DNA of 8,555 nucleotides from Candidatus Gottesmanbacteria bacterium RIFCSPLOWO2_01_FULL_49_10 (GTDB lineage: Bacteria; Patescibacteriota; Microgenomatia; UBA10105; UBA927), in assembly GCA_001781025.1 (NCBI GenBank), contig MFJZ01000018.1, positions 1,430-9,984 of the forward strand, given 5' to 3'. The notes beneath the pieces are model-generated. The model did no database searches. It was not told where the DNA came from and saw only the letters and a program-made list of their open reading frames with translations. This document shows positions 5,739 through 8,555 of this stretch, in pieces. The position numbers and the translations under genes were made by a program. How positions within the stretch are numbered: position 1 is the first letter of the stretch; each line of letters opens with the position of its first letter.

Positions 5739-6767
5739 ATGACTTCACTTGTAGAACAACCCGCATACGCAGAACGGTACGGAAAAAACGAGCTCAACTT
5801 CGCCAGAACCACGGAGGGGGCGAACGTTCTGGCCTGCATGCCCTTTGCGGACGAACTTAGCCAATTTGATAGACTCGAGTATCTCGCTATCGCAGGCGCC
5901 GGACAAATCCTCGATACACTCGCGCTTGTTGAAACCCAGAATCCAGGGAGCATTGAGCGCGTTGACCTCATAGACGATAACCCGTGCCAGCTATTATGTG
6001 TCGCGCGAATGCTGTGGGCCGTCGCATCATCCGATACCTGCGACAACGCCAGAAATCGCCTCCTCACTGCGACACCAACAGATGTTGAGCATGAGTGGCA
6101 TGCGATCTTTCAAACGTTTCCTGACCTTACGGCGTTGCGTAAACATAAAGGCATCCGGTGGGATGCATTCAACAGAAATCTTGCTGGTACTTGCAACGAC
6201 AGACCTAGAGACGCGGGCATACCATTGTCGCACGTATCGCCACAATCACTTCGGCAGTACGTCCTTCAAAACGACCAACTCTTCGGCGCGCTCAAGGGGC
6301 TTGTGATACGGCAACCTCGTGTTTTTCATTTCCATGAAGCGAGCTTTGAACACTTCACCCACCCCGAAGGGAGGACATATCAGGCGATATACGGCTCAGA
6401 TATCCATGCGTGGACAAGCGAGACTGCGCTTCTGGGTACCCTACAGAGCCAGCTCGCACCCGGCGGCATGGCCATGTTTACTTTGTACGGATCTACGACA
6501 CCCGAAGAAGATGAGGAACACCGAAAAAGAGATACGTCATTCCTTGCGGAGATACGGGCATCAGATGCATTTGTCCAGATTATCTATACGCCGCTGGATA
6601 TACAACAACGACTTGAGACGGTAAAAGCTATGCTCAACATCGAAAATGGTGCGCCGTGGGAACAGTTCGTGCTCGACGGAAGTGGCGGGTTACCGGTTAA
6701 GCAAACGAACGTCCTGCGTCTCGTCAAAAAGGAAGAAAAGTCCGGTTCCACCTCCGGTATGGCGTAG
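5739..6767 (+). CDS. Rossmann-fold SAM-dependent transferase, DUF3419/BtaA-like
   Basis: In this 342-residue protein the segment 47-90 reads as a SAM-binding Rossmann start. LEYLAIAGAGQ (46-56) is the glycine loop, and VDLIDDNPCQL (75-85) follows the second strand. The D-x-N-P-x-Q type motif recalls DUF3419/BtaA proteins, which move the 3-amino-3-carboxypropyl group of SAM and release methylthioadenosine. YGSDIHAW (218-225) and LAPGG (239-243) match later strands of the fold. A methyltransferase reaction is equally possible, because the same fold serves both and the family match rests on short motifs only. It follows the homocysteine methyltransferase by 59 bp with its own -10 box. The last residues (GSTSGMA) and the stop codon lie in the second copy of a 22-nt direct repeat, so the C-terminus may have been reshaped by recombination. 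Confidence 0.6.
   Translation: MTSLVEQPAYAERYGKNELNFARTTEGANVLACMPFADELSQFDRLEYLAIAGAGQILDTLALVETQNPGSIERVDLIDDNPCQLLCVARMLWAVASSDTCDNARNRLLTATPTDVEHEWHAIFQTFPDLTALRKHKGIRWDAFNRNLAGTCNDRPRDAGIPLSHVSPQSLRQYVLQNDQLFGALKGLVIRQPRVFHFHEASFEHFTHPEGRTYQAIYGSDIHAWTSETALLGTLQSQLAPGGMAMFTLYGSTTPEEDEEHRKRDTSFLAEIRASDAFVQIIYTPLDIQQRLETVKAMLNIENGAPWEQFVLDGSGGLPVKQTNVLRLVKKEEKSGSTSGMA
6746..6767 (+). repeat. 22-nt direct repeat, copy 2
   Basis: This copy overlaps the last codons of the SAM-dependent transferase gene and supplies its TAG stop. It has three mismatches to 5684-5705. The copies are 1,062 bp apart. Confidence 0.65.
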
Positions 6768-6826
6768 CATCGACACCTATGGTTGTTCGGCTAAGACGGC
6801 TTCAGAAGTCTCCGTTTATGATATGG

Positions 6827-6858
6827 TTTGATCGCTTGATTCCCGGTATCGTGCGTGG
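6827..6858 (+). repeat. REP-like element, copy B (before the transposase)
   Basis: This copy is 32 nt, with one mismatch to copy A at 4605-4636. It ends 14 nt before the transposase ATG. It carries the likely -35 box and the whole spacer of the transposase promoter. Confidence 0.8.
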
Positions 6859-6864
6859 TATTTT
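6836..6864 (+). promoter_or_regulatory. Promoter of the transposase gene, largely within repeat B
   Basis: TTGATT (6836-6841), a 17-bp spacer and TATTTT (6859-6864). The -10 ends 8 nt before the ATG at 6873, so the mRNA would be leaderless. The -35 and spacer belong to the repeat, and the -10 lies just outside it. Confidence 0.5.
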
Positions 6865-6872
6865 CATAGTAT

Positions 6873-7484
6873 ATGCCCGCACGTGCTGTCATATTTATTC
6901 CCGACGGGTGCTACCATGTATACAACCGCGGCTCGGAAAAACGGTCGATTTTCCAGTCTAAGCGAGACTACAAAAAATTCCTCTATCGCGCCAAAGAAAA
7001 TGCACAAAAGTTTTCCATCAATATCCTCTGCTATTGTCTGATGCCCAATCACTTCCATTTTCTCCTCCAGCAAACCTCCGAGGCCTCAGTCGCCTCATTT
7101 ATGAACGTACTTCAACTGGGCCACGCAAAATTTTTCAATACAAAATACGAGAGGATTGGCCCGCTTTACCAAGGAAGATTTAAAGCTAAATCCGTCATGT
7201 CAGACGAGTACTTGCTTCAACTGTCTGCCTACATCCACAGAAACCCCGTCGGTCATGCCGATTCCGGGAATCCTCGGGATTCCCGGAATCTTATAGCGCT
7301 CCTTCGTTCGTACCCGTATTCTTCTTATCACGAATACCTTGGATTAGCACTAAAACCACTGTCGAAGCCGGACATGATTTTGGCTTACTTTTCCAAAACA
7401 CAACCACAACTGAGTTACCCAGCGTTTGTAGAAAGATTCGAGCCTGACCTCGAAGCGCTTGCGCCGCTTCTGGCGCATAATTAA
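6873..7484 (+). CDS. REP-associated tyrosine transposase (RAYT, IS200-like Y1 family)
   Basis: The 203-residue protein has YHVYNRGS (14-21), the HUH motif H60-F61-H62 in MPNHFHFLL (57-65), QGRFKAK (100-106) and YLLQLSAYIHRNPV (113-126). The last segment is the conserved RAYT helix with the candidate catalytic tyrosine. These enzymes nick single-stranded DNA at REP hairpins and spread or maintain them. Related elements lie on both sides (6827-6858, 7505-7521 and 7554-7573), as in other RAYT loci. Residues 130-140 (DSGNPRDSRNL) are encoded by a perfect inverted repeat and lengthen the stretch between NPV and the usual YPYSSYHEYLG block (147-157). The frame remains open, so the protein may still work. 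The ATG at 6873 matches the family start and lies 8 nt after a -10 box. Confidence 0.92.
   Translation: MPARAVIFIPDGCYHVYNRGSEKRSIFQSKRDYKKFLYRAKENAQKFSINILCYCLMPNHFHFLLQQTSEASVASFMNVLQLGHAKFFNTKYERIGPLYQGRFKAKSVMSDEYLLQLSAYIHRNPVGHADSGNPRDSRNLIALLRSYPYSSYHEYLGLALKPLSKPDMILAYFSKTQPQLSYPAFVERFEPDLEALAPLLAHN
7260..7290. repeat. Perfect inverted repeat inside the transposase gene
   Basis: GATTCCGGGAATC (7260-7272) and GATTCCCGGAATC (7278-7290) are exact reverse complements around CTCGG. The loop's outer C and G can also pair, giving a 14-bp stem. The right arm differs from the intergenic core GATTCCCGGTATC by one base. It keeps the frame and adds about 11 codons. Confidence 0.85.
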
Positions 7485-7504
7485 CCTTCACAAAGCAGTG
7501 ATGA

Positions 7505-7521
7505 GCCTGATTCCCGGTATC
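7505..7521 (+). repeat. REP-like element, copy C (truncated)
   Basis: GCCTGATTCCCGGTATC matches copies A and B with one mismatch over 17 nt. Similarity stops after ATC: the GTG-x-GTGG part is missing. It lies 20 bp after the transposase stop. Confidence 0.65.
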
Positions 7522-7553
7522 AAAGCTAAGTGAAGATATATTTTGACCTATTT

Positions 7554-7573
7554 ATCCCCGGTATCGTGGGTGG
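7554..7573 (+). repeat. REP-like element, copy D
   Basis: ATCCCCGGTATCGTGGGTGG matches copies A and B with two mismatches over 20 nt, keeping the CCCGGTATCGTG core and the GTGG end. It lies 3 bp beyond the galU stop and 33 bp after copy C, in the convergent space between the transposase and galU. Confidence 0.7.
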
Positions 7574-7576
7574 ATA

Positions 7577-8458
7577 TTACAACTTGAGGCTTTTGAGGTA
7601 TTCCCGGAAGTCGCCGTTTAAATCCCGGTGCTGCAGGGCAAACTCGACGACGGTCTTGAGGTACTCGAGCTTATTGCCCGTGTCGTAGTATTTGCCATCC
7701 ACAATCTCACACGCATAGACCGGCCGCTTTTTGAGAAGCTCGCGGATAGCATCCGGAAGCCAAATCTCCCCGTCTTTGCCGGGAGCCAAGTTCTCCAGTA
7801 CCGGAAATATATCCGGTGTCAGGACGTAGCACCCGTGGGCCGCGAGGTTACTCGGGGCTTCCTCACGAGTGGGCTTCTCCACCATCCGCTTGATCTGCCA
7901 AATGTTTTTCTCAATATTGGTGGCATCCACGATCCCGTAGCGTGTGACGGTTTCCTTAGGCACCCGAACCGCCGAAATCACTGGATCACCGTATTTTTCA
8001 AACACTTCAATACACTGCTTTGCCCGCGGGGGTTTGCTGTAGATAAACTCGTCGCCCCAGATCGCCACAAACGGCTCTTCGCCGACAACCGATCTAGCAC
8101 AAAGGACCGGCGTGCCGTTACCGTACGGGCCTTTTTGCCGGATATAGATAAAGTTAGCCAAGGATGCCGTGTGTTTGACTTCCTCGAGGAGTTTCTCCTT
8201 CTTCTGCATCTCGAGCATCTTAATGAGCTCAAAGGGGTAGTCAAAGTGATCCTCTATCGCGCGTTTGTGCCAACCGGTAACGATGACGATATCGGTAATC
8301 CCGCTCTCTACGAGCTCCTCGACGACGTACTGGATGACGGGCTTGTCCACAATCGGAAGCATTTCCTTAGGCATGGCCTTGGTCTGCGGAAGGAAGCGAG
8401 TACCGAAGCCCGCCGCGGGAATCACTGCTTTTCGGATAGTGGGACTACGAGATTTCAT
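7577..8458 (-). CDS. galU: UTP-glucose-1-phosphate uridylyltransferase
   Basis: This 293-residue protein has the normal family length. It makes UDP-glucose from UTP and glucose 1-phosphate in the cytoplasm, feeding envelope polysaccharides and glycolipids. The N-terminal nucleotide-binding signature is intact: AVIPAAGFGTRFLPQTKAMP, then KEMLP with the catalytic-site lysine. KPVIQYVVEE, a GDEF segment (GDD or GDE in the family), VEKPTREEAPSNLA and GCYVLTPDIF follow in the usual order, as does GKYYDTGNKLEYLKT near the end. The ATG at 8458 places this signature at residues 11-35, as in other GalU proteins. No clear promoter is visible upstream, so it may be transcribed with a gene beyond the right edge. 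It converges on the transposase, with REP-like copies C and D in the gap. Confidence 0.95.
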   Translation of the reverse strand: MKSRSPTIRKAVIPAAGFGTRFLPQTKAMPKEMLPIVDKPVIQYVVEELVESGITDIVIVTGWHKRAIEDHFDYPFELIKMLEMQKKEKLLEEVKHTASLANFIYIRQKGPYGNGTPVLCARSVVGEEPFVAIWGDEFIYSKPPRAKQCIEVFEKYGDPVISAVRVPKETVTRYGIVDATNIEKNIWQIKRMVEKPTREEAPSNLAAHGCYVLTPDIFPVLENLAPGKDGEIWLPDAIRELLKKRPVYACEIVDGKYYDTGNKLEYLKTVVEFALQHRDLNGDFREYLKSLKL

Positions 8459-8512
8459 ACATCATGATCATCTGACTGAACTCGGCCGCCCCGTAGTCGC
8501 GACACCGTGACG

Positions 8513-8534
8513 CGATCCGCCAGCTGGCGGATCG
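8513..8534. repeat. 22-bp perfect palindrome upstream of galU
   Basis: The half site CGATCCGCCAG is followed directly by its reverse complement CTGGCGGATCG, with no loop. It is unrelated in sequence to the GATTCCCGG elements. All three minus-strand frames through it remain open to the window edge, so it may lie in the 3' end of a gene preceding galU or between genes. No U run follows on either strand. Confidence 0.8.
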
Positions 8535-8555
8535 GGAACGGCGAGCACAGTACTG

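Noticed and set aside
6788..6805. GCTAAGACG near 6789 resembles GCTAAGACG in the radical SAM leader (3418-3426).
   Set aside because: The match is nine bases with patchy similarity beyond. It could be chance and no shared structure is seen.
7799..7822. ACCGGA...TCCGGT inverted repeat inside galU.
   Set aside because: It is short, falls in conserved coding sequence and is not a match to the GATTCCCGG element.
7628..8467. A 279-codon plus-strand frame opposite galU.
   Set aside because: It is the antisense shadow of a complete, strongly conserved galU.
8445..8555. End of a minus-strand gene overlapping galU by 14 nt (C-terminus DYGAAEFSQMIMMYEIS), or in another frame by 4 nt (ATGA).
   Set aside because: All three frames are open to the edge and contain the palindrome, so none can be preferred. 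Not listed as a gene.

Overview
The window is bacterial and gene-dense, with nine complete protein genes, one possible gene fragment at the left edge, and no rRNA or tRNA gene. It reads with the standard code: several genes end in TGA. GC content looks close to 50%. Spacers are short, Shine-Dalgarno sequences are mostly absent, and several -10 boxes lie only 6-13 nt from the start codon, so mRNAs look leaderless or nearly so. With the REP-type transposase and the small divergent enzymes, this would fit a candidate-phyla (Patescibacteria-like) genome that uses TGA as stop. That placement is inference.

Left part (1-3326). A minus-strand nucleoside-phosphorylase-like gene (115-1374) is divergent from a small membrane protein carrying a degenerate CDP-alcohol phosphotransferase motif (1447-1980). 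That gene converges, with a 6-bp gap, on a membrane protein of the YdjM/DUF457 metal-dependent hydrolase type (1987-2487, minus). A divergent promoter region containing a heptamer repeat leads to an anchored L,D-transpeptidase (2577-3326).

Middle part (3327-6767). Three plus-strand genes form the most distinctive unit: a radical SAM enzyme with a partial SPASM-like C-terminus (3461-4555), a MetH-type homocysteine S-methyltransferase domain as a stand-alone protein (4720-5679), and a Rossmann-fold SAM-dependent transferase that resembles DUF3419/BtaA (5739-6767). Each has its own promoter. The first two promoters are near-identical copies. The first gene has an 88-nt leader with a long hairpin and a 12-codon mini-ORF. 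The third gene is bracketed by 22-nt imperfect direct repeats. All three proteins centre on S-adenosylmethionine, methionine or homocysteine chemistry, so a small SAM-linked pathway is a reasonable hypothesis. The substrate cannot be read from the sequence.

Right part (6768-8555). A REP-associated tyrosine transposase (RAYT, 6873-7484) is flanked on both sides by copies of a short GATTCCCGGTATC element. A further copy lies inside the SAM cassette (4605-4636), and a related perfect hairpin sits within the transposase reading frame itself. The copy before the transposase contains a plausible -35 box and spacer. Minus-strand galU (7577-8458) supplies UDP-glucose. The window ends with a 22-bp perfect palindrome in a stretch whose coding status is unclear.
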